The notes below the pieces were generated by a model. The model had not been told where the DNA came from. It made no database searches and saw nothing but the letters and a program-made list of their open reading frames with translations. Below are positions 9,526 to 16,155 of a stretch of DNA of 16,985 bases, one piece after another. Source of the DNA: Embleya sp040605455 (GTDB lineage: Bacteria > Actinomycetota > Actinomycetes > Streptomycetales > Streptomycetaceae); assembly GCF_040605455.1 (NCBI RefSeq), contig NZ_JBEXCV010000175.1, positions 1-16,985 on the forward strand, read 5' to 3'. Position 1 is the stretch's first letter; every line of letters starts with the position of its first letter. Position numbers and translations under genes: made by a program.

Positions 9526-9710
9526 CGACCACCCGCGGCGACGGATGGGTGCAGGGCGATGCACCGACCGATCCGGAGGGGCCGGGAATCATCGGCACGC
9601 GTCCGGGTGCGGGCTGTGCCCAGGCTTCGGCTTGTCGGAGCCGGGTGGGGCGATCCCGGAGCACTAGGCTCATCGGTCGGGGCGGCGGTATTCGGCCGGC
9701 GGCCGGTTGA
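9522..9710 (+). CDS. Small hypothetical ORF coupled to the ATPase gene (doubtful)
   Basis: Frame of 62 codons starting with GTG 9522, which overlaps the ATPase stop (GTGA) and has GGAGG five bases upstream, a good coupled start. The first half (TTTRGDGWVQGDAPTDPEG) has reasonable codon bias. The second half is Arg/Gly-rich with weak bias and runs over a TAGGCT box at 9665-9670 that may be a promoter for the Nudix gene. I do not recognise a family. It may be real only at its start, or be chance. Confidence 0.3.
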   Translation: MTTTRGDGWVQGDAPTDPEGPGIIGTRPGAGCAQASACRSRVGRSRSTRLIGRGGGIRPAAG

Positions 9711-9723
9711 AGGGGAGCGCATC

Positions 9724-10365
9724 GTGAACGACCCGGGCACTCGGGCGAGGATCGTCGACACCGCCGAGGCGTGGCCCGTCGCGGAGAGCGAGACGCCGTT
9801 CAAGGGGCGGGCCTGGTCGATGCGCAGCGATGTGGTCGAGATGCCGGATGGCACGAGTGCGCGGCGCGACTACCTGGACCATCCCGGGGCGGTGGGCGTG
9901 GTGGCGCTGGACGAGCAGGGGCGGCTGCTGGTGCTGCGCCAGTATCGGCATCCGGTTCGGCACAAGTTGTGGGAGATTCCGGCCGGCCTGTTGGACGTGC
10001 CGGGGGAGAACCCGCTGCACGCGGCCGAGCGGGAGCTGTTCGAGGAGGCTCACCACGAGGCCGCCACCTGGAATGTGCTGGTGGACGTCTACACCACACC
10101 CGGTTCCTCGGGCGAGGCGATCCGGGTGTTCCTCGCGCGCGGGTTGTCCGAGTCGCGGGCCGAGCGGTTCGCGGTCGAGCACGAGGAGGTCGGGATGGAA
10201 CTGGCCTGGCTGTCGCTGGACGAGGCGATCGCCGGGATCCTGGCGGGCGAACTGCACAACCCGATACTGGTTTCGGGAGCCCTCGCGCTCTCGGCCGCGT
10301 TGGCCGGGGACGGGCTGGATGCGCTCCGGGCCGCGGATGCGCCTTGGCCTGCCCGGCCGTTTTGA
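9724..10365 (+). CDS. Nudix hydrolase (ADP-ribose pyrophosphatase-like)
   Basis: Predicted ADP-ribose or related nucleoside-diphosphate-sugar pyrophosphatase of 213 residues. It matches the group encoded next to pyrG in many actinobacteria, including the Mycobacterium tuberculosis gene beside pyrG. The Nudix box begins at G88 (AGLLDVPGENPLHAAERELF), continues EEAHHE, and includes E95, R103, E104, E107 and E108. It deviates from the textbook pattern by one extra residue before the first Glu and by His in place of the last Gly. Before it lies RQYRHPVRHKLWEIPAG, after it DVYTTPGSSGEAIRVF, both usual in ADP-ribose-type members. The GTG start at 9724 has AGGGGAG seven bases upstream. A longer frame to 9559 has no family similarity. 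The pyrG-Nudix neighbourhood is interrupted here by the XRE/ATPase module. Confidence 0.9.
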   Translation: MNDPGTRARIVDTAEAWPVAESETPFKGRAWSMRSDVVEMPDGTSARRDYLDHPGAVGVVALDEQGRLLVLRQYRHPVRHKLWEIPAGLLDVPGENPLHAAERELFEEAHHEAATWNVLVDVYTTPGSSGEAIRVFLARGLSESRAERFAVEHEEVGMELAWLSLDEAIAGILAGELHNPILVSGALALSAALAGDGLDALRAADAPWPARPF

Positions 10366-10511
10366 GGCTGCGGTTGCGTCTTGGGTGGGCTTGAGATTCT
10401 TGTGCCTACCCGCACACCCGTGCCCCAAGGTCGAAAGGCTGCGGAATTGGCGCCTCGGGGTTGGCGAGTCGGGCCTCTTGGGCCGGTGCGTGGCCGTAAT
10501 CTGCGCGATGG

Positions 10512-12659
10512 GTGTGGGTGAGACAGGGGGCGTCTGCGGTGGGTGTGACCGGAGAGCCCGGGGTCGGGTGCGCGACGGCCGAGGGGCGGGTTCCCGGAAT
10601 GCGCGCGCCGGGTGAGGCGTTGCCCGCGATTGTGGACCAACTGCCGCCCGGAGGACCCGACTTCGTCGGCCGCACCGACGAACTCGACACCCTCTACGGC
10701 TGGGTGACCGGACCCGGTGCGGCAATCCCCGCGCAGCTCGCGCCGACCGACCCCGAACACCCGGGCACCACCCGTACGGTATGGCTGCCTCGGGACCGGG
10801 TGGTCGCGATCACCGGACCGGTCGGCGTGGGTCGCACCGAGTTCGCGGTGCGGCTCGCCCACCGGCTGGCCCCGCACTTCCCGGACGGCCGGCTGTACGC
10901 CCGCCTCACCGGGCCGCGCGGTGAGCTGATCCCGCCCGGCGACGTACTCGAATCGATGTTGTACGCGCTCGGCACGGTGGCCATACCCTCCGCGCACGAG
11001 GAACGGATCAGGCTCTTTCGGGAGCATCTGGACGGGAAACACTTCCTGATCCTGCTGGAGGACGTGACCGGGACCGCACAGCTGCGCCCGCTGCTCCCGG
11101 AGAGCCCCACCGCGCTCGTGGTGATCACCTCGGTCTCCCCGCTCACCGGACTCGGCCGGGCCGCCGCCGTGCGGACCTGCGCGCTGGACATGCTGGACGC
11201 ACGCGCCTCGGCCGAACTGCTCGGCAACCTGGCCGGACACACCCGGGTCGCGTGCGATCCGCGCGCCGCGGACGAGCTGGCCGCACTGTGCGACTTCCAC
11301 CCGGCCGCACTGCGGATGGCCGGTGCCTGGCTGCGCGCCCGGCCGCGCTACGCGATGGCCGACGTGGGTCGCCGGGTGCGGGCCGAACGGTTGCGGCTGC
11401 ACGAGCAGGCCGGCGACGACCTCGCGGTGCGCGCGTGCTTCTCGCTGATCCACCGCGAACTGGTGCCCTCCGCCGCGCGGCTGTTGCGGCTGCTCGCGTT
11501 GGTGCCCGGGCGCGAGTTCGGCGCGGACGCCGCCGCCGCGCTCGCCGACTGCGGGCCCGACGCGGCCACCCGGTCGCTGATCGAGCTGCGCGAGCTGCAC
11601 CTGCTGGAGCAGGGCTCGGTGCCGGGCCGATTCCGCTTCCACGACCTGGTGCGCGGCTATGTACAGGAACGCCTGGACGCGGAGGAGCGGCCCGGCGAGC
11701 GGCGCAACGCGCGGGTGCGACTGCTCGACCGGTATGTGCGGCTGGCTCGCTCGGCCGAGCGGATCATCGTCGGCGCGGACGGCCCGGACCCGGGTGCCGA
11801 CGTGCGCTTCGCGTCCGCCGACGAGGCCCGCGCGTGGTTGCGTGACGAGCGACCGGAACTGCTGGCCGCCGCCCGGGTCGCCGCGGCCGCCGGCCTGGAC
11901 GCGGCCACCCGCCGGCTGGTCTCGGTGCTGACCCGGCTGCTGGACCGCCGCGCGCACTGGAGCGACGTGCGCGAACTGCACGAACTCGCGCTGACCACCG
12001 CACGTCGGGCCGGCTCCGGCCGGCAGGAAGCGGTCGCCCTGCTCAACCTGGGCAATCTGCACGTCGCGCGCCAGGAACTGGAGGAGGCGCTGTCCTGCTA
12101 CCGCGCGGCCCTGGAGGTCTCCCGCGGACTGGGCGACCCGGCCGGCGAGGGCCGCGCGATGGTCAACCTCGGCAACGCCTACGCCGACCTGGGCGACCTG
12201 CAGCGCGCCGCCGACTGGTACGACCGCTCGCTGCTGCTGCGCCGCACCATCGGCGACGCGGCCGGCCAGGCCAGGGTGTTGTCCCATCTGGGCCGGCTGC
12301 ACGCGCGGATGGGCCGATTCGAACAGTCGGTCCGCGACCATCGGGCCGCGCTCGGGGTGCGCCGCCGGATCGGCGACCCCGCCGACATCGGCCGGGTGCT
12401 GACCGACATCGCCGCCGTGCTCGGCGAGGCGGGCCGCGCGCAGGAGGCGCTTGCCGTCTATCGGGACGCGATGGAGGCGTTTCGGGCGGCGGGCGACGAG
12501 CGCCTGGAGGCACTCGCCCTGTTGCAGAGCGCCGAACTGGCACTCGAAGCCGGCGACGTCCGGGACGCCCGTTCGCGCCGCCGGGAGGCATTGGCCCTGC
12601 TCGTCGACGCGGGCGCGCCCGAAGCCGACGAGGTTCGTCGCTTCCTGGGTGACGAATAG
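10512..12659 (+). CDS. NB-ARC-like ATPase with TPR repeats, degenerate P-loop
   Basis: Large STAND-type protein, 715 residues from GTG 10512; ATG 10599 would give 686 and is a fair alternative, since conservation seems to start at DFVGRTDEL (50-58). The NTPase part (about 50-310) has a P-loop GPVGVGRTE (102-110) where Arg replaces the invariant Lys and Glu follows Thr. The Walker B region reads FLILLED (178-184), and ITSVSPLTGL lacks the Arg usual after the TS of the sensor motif. A winged-helix-like part follows (about 310-400) with RFRFHDLVRGYVQERL. The C-terminal half (about 500-700) is about five tetratricopeptide repeats, for example LLNLGNLHVARQELEEALSC and VNLGNAYADLGDLQRAADWY. There is no N-terminal HTH or effector domain, unlike SARP or AfsR. 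It is probably a protein-interaction scaffold; partner and function are unknown. No operon is evident. Confidence 0.82.
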   Translation: MWVRQGASAVGVTGEPGVGCATAEGRVPGMRAPGEALPAIVDQLPPGGPDFVGRTDELDTLYGWVTGPGAAIPAQLAPTDPEHPGTTRTVWLPRDRVVAITGPVGVGRTEFAVRLAHRLAPHFPDGRLYARLTGPRGELIPPGDVLESMLYALGTVAIPSAHEERIRLFREHLDGKHFLILLEDVTGTAQLRPLLPESPTALVVITSVSPLTGLGRAAAVRTCALDMLDARASAELLGNLAGHTRVACDPRAADELAALCDFHPAALRMAGAWLRARPRYAMADVGRRVRAERLRLHEQAGDDLAVRACFSLIHRELVPSAARLLRLLALVPGREFGADAAAALADCGPDAATRSLIELRELHLLEQGSVPGRFRFHDLVRGYVQERLDAEERPGERRNARVRLLDRYVRLARSAERIIVGADGPDPGADVRFASADEARAWLRDERPELLAAARVAAAAGLDAATRRLVSVLTRLLDRRAHWSDVRELHELALTTARRAGSGRQEAVALLNLGNLHVARQELEEALSCYRAALEVSRGLGDPAGEGRAMVNLGNAYADLGDLQRAADWYDRSLLLRRTIGDAAGQARVLSHLGRLHARMGRFEQSVRDHRAALGVRRRIGDPADIGRVLTDIAAVLGEAGRAQEALAVYRDAMEAFRAAGDERLEALALLQSAELALEAGDVRDARSRRREALALLVDAGAPEADEVRRFLGDE

Positions 12660-12747
12660 CGCCGCTGCGGGTACTCGCTCTCGTCCATCATCTCGGGCGC
12701 AACCTACGAAATAGACAAACGGTAGACCCCTCACTGCCACTTTGTAA

Positions 12748-12778
12748 GGTTGGCGGGGCGTTCCAACCGCACTAAGCT
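12748..12778 (+). promoter_or_regulatory. ald promoter with overlapping dyad
   Basis: TTGGCG (12750-12755), 17 bp, TAAGCT (12773-12778) is a good housekeeping-type promoter. GGTTGG (12748-12753) and CCAACC (12763-12768) form a dyad over the -35 and spacer, where a regulator could act. A 10-bp palindrome TGCAATTGCA follows at 12801-12810 in the leader. Confidence 0.6.
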
Positions 12779-12859
12779 AGGAACACCACGAGGTACGGCG
12801 TGCAATTGCATGCCCGGGCTCGCTGGTGCCCAACCCTCTGTCGACAGGACTTGATAGCC

Positions 12860-13975
12860 GTGAAGGTCGGTATCCCCCGCGAGGTCAAGAACCACGAGTA
12901 CCGCGTGGCGATCACGCCCGCCGGCGTGCACGAGCTCGTGCGCAACGGTCACGAGGTCTACATCGAGCACGACGCGGGCGTCGGCTCCTCCATCCCGAAC
13001 GAGGAGTATGTGGCCGCGGGGGCGACCATTCTCCCCACGGCGGACGACGTCTGGGCGACCGGCGACCTGATCCTGAAGGTCAAGGAGCCGATCGCGTCGG
13101 AGTTCGGGCGGCTGCGCAAGGACCAGACGCTCTTCACCTACCTGCACCTCGCCGCAGGTAAGGAGTGCACCGAGGCCCTGCTCAACGCCGGTACCACGTC
13201 CATCGCGTACGAGACGGTGCAGCTTCCCAGCGGCGCGCTGCCGCTGCTCGCCCCGATGTCCGAGGTGGCCGGTCGGCTCGCGCCGCAGGTCGGCTCGTAT
13301 CACCTGATGGCGCAGGGTGGCGGTCGCGGCACCCTGATGGGTGGCGTCTCCGGTGTCTACGCCGCGAAGGTCGTCGTGATCGGCGCCGGTGTCTCGGGCA
13401 TGAACGCGGCGGCGATCGCCCTGGGCATGCAGGCCGAGGTGCTTTTGCTGGACCGCAACATTCAGGCGCTGCGCGACGCCGACCGGATCTACCAGGGCCA
13501 CCTGCAGACCGTCGCGTCGAACACGTACGAGATCGAGAAGGCCGTGCTGGACGCGGACCTGGTCATCGGCGCGGTGCTGATCCCGGGCGCCAAGGCCCCG
13601 AAGCTGATCACCAACGAGCTGGTGTCGCGGATGAAGCCGGGCTCCGTGCTCGTCGACATCGCGATCGACCAGGGCGGCTGCTTCGAGGACTCGCACGCCA
13701 CGACGCACGACGACCCGGTGTACAAGGTGCACAACTCGATCTTCTACTGCGTCGCGAACATGCCGGGCGCGGTGCCGCACACCTCTACCTACGCGCTCAC
13801 CAACGCGACGCTGCCGTACATCGTGCAGCTCGCGAACCGTGGCTGGCGTGATGCGGCGAAGGCGGACCGGGCACTTGCGCTTGGTCTGTCGACGCACGAG
13901 GGTCGGCTCACGAATGCTGCGGTCGGCGAAGCACTGGGCCTGCCGGCTGTGTCGTTGGAAGACGTGCTGGGCTAG
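12860..13975 (+). CDS. ald: Alanine dehydrogenase
   Basis: Catalyses the NAD-dependent interconversion of L-alanine with pyruvate and ammonium, used to grow on alanine and, in mycobacteria, during redox stress. From GTG 12860 it is 371 residues, the same length as the M. tuberculosis enzyme. It starts KVGIPREVKNHEYRVAITP. Active-site residues known from that enzyme are in place: R15, K75 in KVKEP, H96 in LHLAAG, and D270 in VDIAIDQGG. The NAD loop is VIGAGVSG (G175, G177, G180). AGGAC lies nine bases upstream of the start; a longer frame to 12800 covers the leader palindrome and is not family-like. It has its own promoter and probably ends at the repeats or the hairpin at 14211-14248. In M. 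tuberculosis ald is controlled by an Lrp-type regulator; none is seen here. Confidence 0.96.
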   Translation: MKVGIPREVKNHEYRVAITPAGVHELVRNGHEVYIEHDAGVGSSIPNEEYVAAGATILPTADDVWATGDLILKVKEPIASEFGRLRKDQTLFTYLHLAAGKECTEALLNAGTTSIAYETVQLPSGALPLLAPMSEVAGRLAPQVGSYHLMAQGGGRGTLMGGVSGVYAAKVVVIGAGVSGMNAAAIALGMQAEVLLLDRNIQALRDADRIYQGHLQTVASNTYEIEKAVLDADLVIGAVLIPGAKAPKLITNELVSRMKPGSVLVDIAIDQGGCFEDSHATTHDDPVYKVHNSIFYCVANMPGAVPHTSTYALTNATLPYIVQLANRGWRDAAKADRALALGLSTHEGRLTNAAVGEALGLPAVSLEDVLG

Positions 13976-13985
13976 GGATCGGCCA

Positions 13986-14123
13986 TTGGCCTCAAGCGCC
14001 GGCCGGGCTGGATTGGCTTGGCCTGGGCTACTTGGCCTCAAGCGCCGGCCGGGCTGGATTGGCTTGGCCTGGGCTACTTGGCCTCAAGCGCCGGCCGGGC
14101 CGGGTTGGCTCGGCTGGTGCTTG
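13986..14123. repeat. Tandem 46-bp repeat, two perfect copies plus a decayed third
   Basis: Copies at 13986-14031 and 14032-14077 are identical over 46 bp (TTGGCCTCAAGCGCCGGCCG and on). A third copy starts at 14078, is identical for 23 bases, then diverges. Each contains CCTCAAGCGCC, similar to a short element found many times between genes in Streptomyces. The block starts 10 bp after the ald stop. Confidence 0.9.
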
Positions 14124-14180
14124 AGGGCGGCGGTCTTGAGTGGTGGGCGGGCCGGATTGGCTGTCCGGTGCTTGAGGGCG
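14116..14180. repeat. Inverted relatives of the tandem repeat core
   Basis: GGTGCTTGAGGGCG occurs at 14116-14129 and again at 14167-14180, with a partial GGTCTTGAG between them. GGTGCTTGAGG is the reverse complement, apart from one base, of the CCTCAAGCGCC core in the tandem copies. RNA from this region could fold the two sets together, with a G-U pair at the differing position. Confidence 0.7.
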
Positions 14181-14210
14181 CGGATCGGCTCGGCGTTGCG
14201 TGGGACATTG

Positions 14211-14248
14211 CATGCCGTACACCCCCAATGACGTGGGTGTGCGGCATG
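14211..14248. terminator. 14-bp hairpin, probable ald terminator
   Basis: CATGCCGTACACCC (14211-14224) pairs with GGGTGTGCGGCATG (14235-14248) along all 14 positions with one G-U pair and a 10-base loop. It lies downstream of ald and the repeats and directly before the xerD remnant. It makes an extended xerD start at 14200 unlikely. Confidence 0.65.
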
Positions 14249-14268
14249 TGGTGTTTTCGGGGGTTCAT

Positions 14269-14826
14269 GTGACGGGTGAGCGCGGGGCGGCGCGGAACAC
14301 GTTGCTCGCCTATCGGTGGGATCTGCGACGTTACCTCTCTTATCTGGACGCGCGCGGGCTGCATCGGTTCGCGCTGCGCGAGAGGTTGGTCGCGGTCGAC
14401 GTCGCGCACGATGTGCGCCCGGGCGCGCCGCCGCCTCGACGGGTGCCGTGCCGTACGGGCCGCGCGACCTGGACGACCGGCGAAGCGCTCGATGTGTACC
14501 TGGTGCGGGCCCGCCCCGAACTCGCCGTCGCCGGGCCCGGTGGCGGCGCCGTCTTTCTCAACGCGCGGGGCGGCGGATCGTCACGGCGGAGAGGCTGGGC
14601 CGTGCTCGGGAACGCCGCCGTGCGGGAGGCCCTGCCGGACCCCATCTCCCCGCATGCGCTGCGGTGTTCGTTCGCCACGCATTTGCTCGACAGTGGGGCC
14701 GATGTCCGGGTCGTCCAGGAACTCCTGGGTCATTCCTCGGTGTCCACGACCCGGGTCTACGGGCGCGAAACCTTCGACGGACCCCGTCAGGTGTACGCAG
14801 GATCCCACCCTCGGGCGCTTGACTAG
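14269..14826 (+). pseudogene. xerD: Tyrosine recombinase remnant (XerD), internally deleted
   Basis: XerD resolves chromosome dimers at dif and is normally about 300 residues; this frame has 185 from GTG 14269 (GGGGG five bases upstream). The start of the core-binding domain is present (GERGAARNTLLAYRWDLRRY), then RGLHRFALRERLVAVDVAHD follows too early, so about 40 residues seem lost. A second gap lies between RPGAPPPRR and EALDVYLVRARPELA. It removes the region that holds catalytic Arg I and the beta-hairpin Lys. The C-terminal half is recognisable: ISPHALRCSFATHLLD (H129, R132), VVQELLGHSSVSTTRVYG (H155, nucleophile-position Y164) and HPRALD. With Arg I and Lys missing it cannot recombine as known family members do. 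Its place before parA/scpA fits xerD in related genomes. A functional XerD must be elsewhere, or the assembly is wrong here. Confidence 0.75.
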
Positions 14827-14862
14827 ATCGCCTCACATGTTGCATGCGTCGGGCGGTTCGCC

Positions 14863-14892
14863 TTGCTGCGACCGTCCGCAACGCCATAGAGT
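14863..14892 (+). promoter_or_regulatory. Candidate parA promoter
   Basis: TTGCTG (14863-14868), 18 bp, TAGAGT (14887-14892). Transcription would begin near 14899, about 65 nt before the parA start. The presumed leader contains GTCGGCAAGG twice (14901-14910 and 14941-14950), exactly 40 bp apart; the second copy runs into the Shine-Dalgarno. Confidence 0.45.
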
Positions 14893-14964
14893 CGCGATCC
14901 GTCGGCAAGGTTTCAGGCTGACGAAGCAAGAAATGACCTGGTCGGCAAGGAGGTAAGACGACTT

Positions 14965-16155
14965 GTGAACGAGTCGACATTTGCTCCCGGGGGTGCCCAG
15001 CCAGGGGCGGCGCCGGGCCGTGCAGCGCCGACTACCTCTTCCTACGGGCCCGCCGACGGCCTGCAGGACCAGCGGGGGACGCGCACGGACAGCGCCGTTC
15101 AGGCGGGCCAGACCGCCCCGGCCGGCCAGGCCGGGCAAGACGGGCTCGATGGTCCGGACGCGCACGAGTACGCCTACGACATGTACTACTACGACGACGA
15201 GTTGCGCTACGCCGAGGAACTGCGTGGCGGACCGTTCGACCCCGACGCGGACTACGAACCGGATCCGGAGTACGCCGCGACTCTCGCCCCTGACGCCGCC
15301 ACGCAGCGGCGCGAGCGGGTCGGCCCCACCGGCCGCGCCCTTCCGTACTTCCCGATTCCGGCGCCGGTGAGCGAACACGGCCCGGCGAAGATCATCGCGA
15401 TGTGCAACCAGAAGGGCGGCGTCGGCAAGACCACGTCGACCATCAATCTGGGTGCCGCGCTTGCCGAATACGGCCGACGAGTGCTGCTCGTGGACTTCGA
15501 CCCCCAGGGTGCACTGTCGGTGGGCCTGGGCGTCAACCCCATGGAGCTCGAACTCACCGTCTACAACCTGCTGATGGAAAGTCACCTCAGTGCGGACGAC
15601 GTCCTGCTGAAGACGATCATCCCCGGCATGGACCTGCTGCCCAGCAACATCGACTTGTCGGCGGCGGAAGTGCAACTGGTCACCGAGGTGGCCCGTGAGA
15701 CCACGCTCTCGCGCGCGATCCGGCCGCTGGTCAACGACTACGACTACATCATCATCGACTGCCAGCCCTCGCTCGGTCTGCTCACGGTCAACGCCCTCAC
15801 CGCGGCGAACAGCGTCATCGTGCCGCTGGAGTGCGAGTTCTTCGCGCTGCGCGGGGTCGCGCTGCTCACCGAGACGATCGAGAAGGTGCACGAGCGGCTC
15901 AACCCCGACCTCGTGCTCGACGGCATCCTGGCGACGATGTACGACGTGCGCACGGTGCACGGCCGGGAGGTATTGGCCCGCGTCACCGAGGCGTTCGGCG
16001 ACCAGGTCTTCCACACCGTGATCGGACGCACCGTCAGGTTCCCCGAGACCACCGTCGCGGGCGAACCGATCACCACCTACGCCTCCAACTCGGTGGGCGC
16101 AGCCGCCTATCGCCAACTGGCCAGGGAGGTGCTCGCCCGGTGTCGCGCCGAGTGA
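14965..16155 (+). CDS. parA: ParA/Soj-family partition ATPase
   Basis: ParA-type ATPase of 396 residues, used in DNA segregation or positioning. The ATPase domain starts near 140: KIIAMCNQKGGVGKTTSTIN holds the deviant Walker A (K150 signature, K155), DFDPQG is at 177-182, and YDYIIIDCQPSLG carries the later aspartate. The first 135 or so residues are a low-complexity extension: Ala/Gly/Gln-rich, then an acidic tyrosine-rich patch YAYDMYYYDDELRYAEEL (69-86), absent from minimal Soj proteins. GTG 14965 has a full AAGGAGGT ten bases upstream. It is the copy next to scpA/scpB, as with Rv1708 in M. tuberculosis, not the origin-proximal parAB pair. The next gene overlaps by 16 bp, so they are coupled. 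Confidence 0.93.
   Translation: MNESTFAPGGAQPGAAPGRAAPTTSSYGPADGLQDQRGTRTDSAVQAGQTAPAGQAGQDGLDGPDAHEYAYDMYYYDDELRYAEELRGGPFDPDADYEPDPEYAATLAPDAATQRRERVGPTGRALPYFPIPAPVSEHGPAKIIAMCNQKGGVGKTTSTINLGAALAEYGRRVLLVDFDPQGALSVGLGVNPMELELTVYNLLMESHLSADDVLLKTIIPGMDLLPSNIDLSAAEVQLVTEVARETTLSRAIRPLVNDYDYIIIDCQPSLGLLTVNALTAANSVIVPLECEFFALRGVALLTETIEKVHERLNPDLVLDGILATMYDVRTVHGREVLARVTEAFGDQVFHTVIGRTVRFPETTVAGEPITTYASNSVGAAAYRQLAREVLARCRAE

Noticed and set aside
10089..12740. Long minus-strand open frame (883 codons) opposite the TPR gene
   Set aside because: Antisense shadow typical of high-GC DNA; the peptide is Gln/Gly/Arg-rich without domains, while the plus strand has clear TPR and NTPase motifs.
12731..14041. 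Minus-strand open frame opposite ald
   Set aside because: Shadow; its start region is translated from the tandem repeats.
13986..14180. CRISPR array
   Set aside because: The repeats are directly adjacent without unique spacers, and no cas genes are present.
13839..14272. Short plus-strand frames reading through the 46-bp repeats (Gly/Trp/Leu-rich peptides)
   Set aside because: The peptide repeats arise from the DNA repeat; there is no Shine-Dalgarno and no family.
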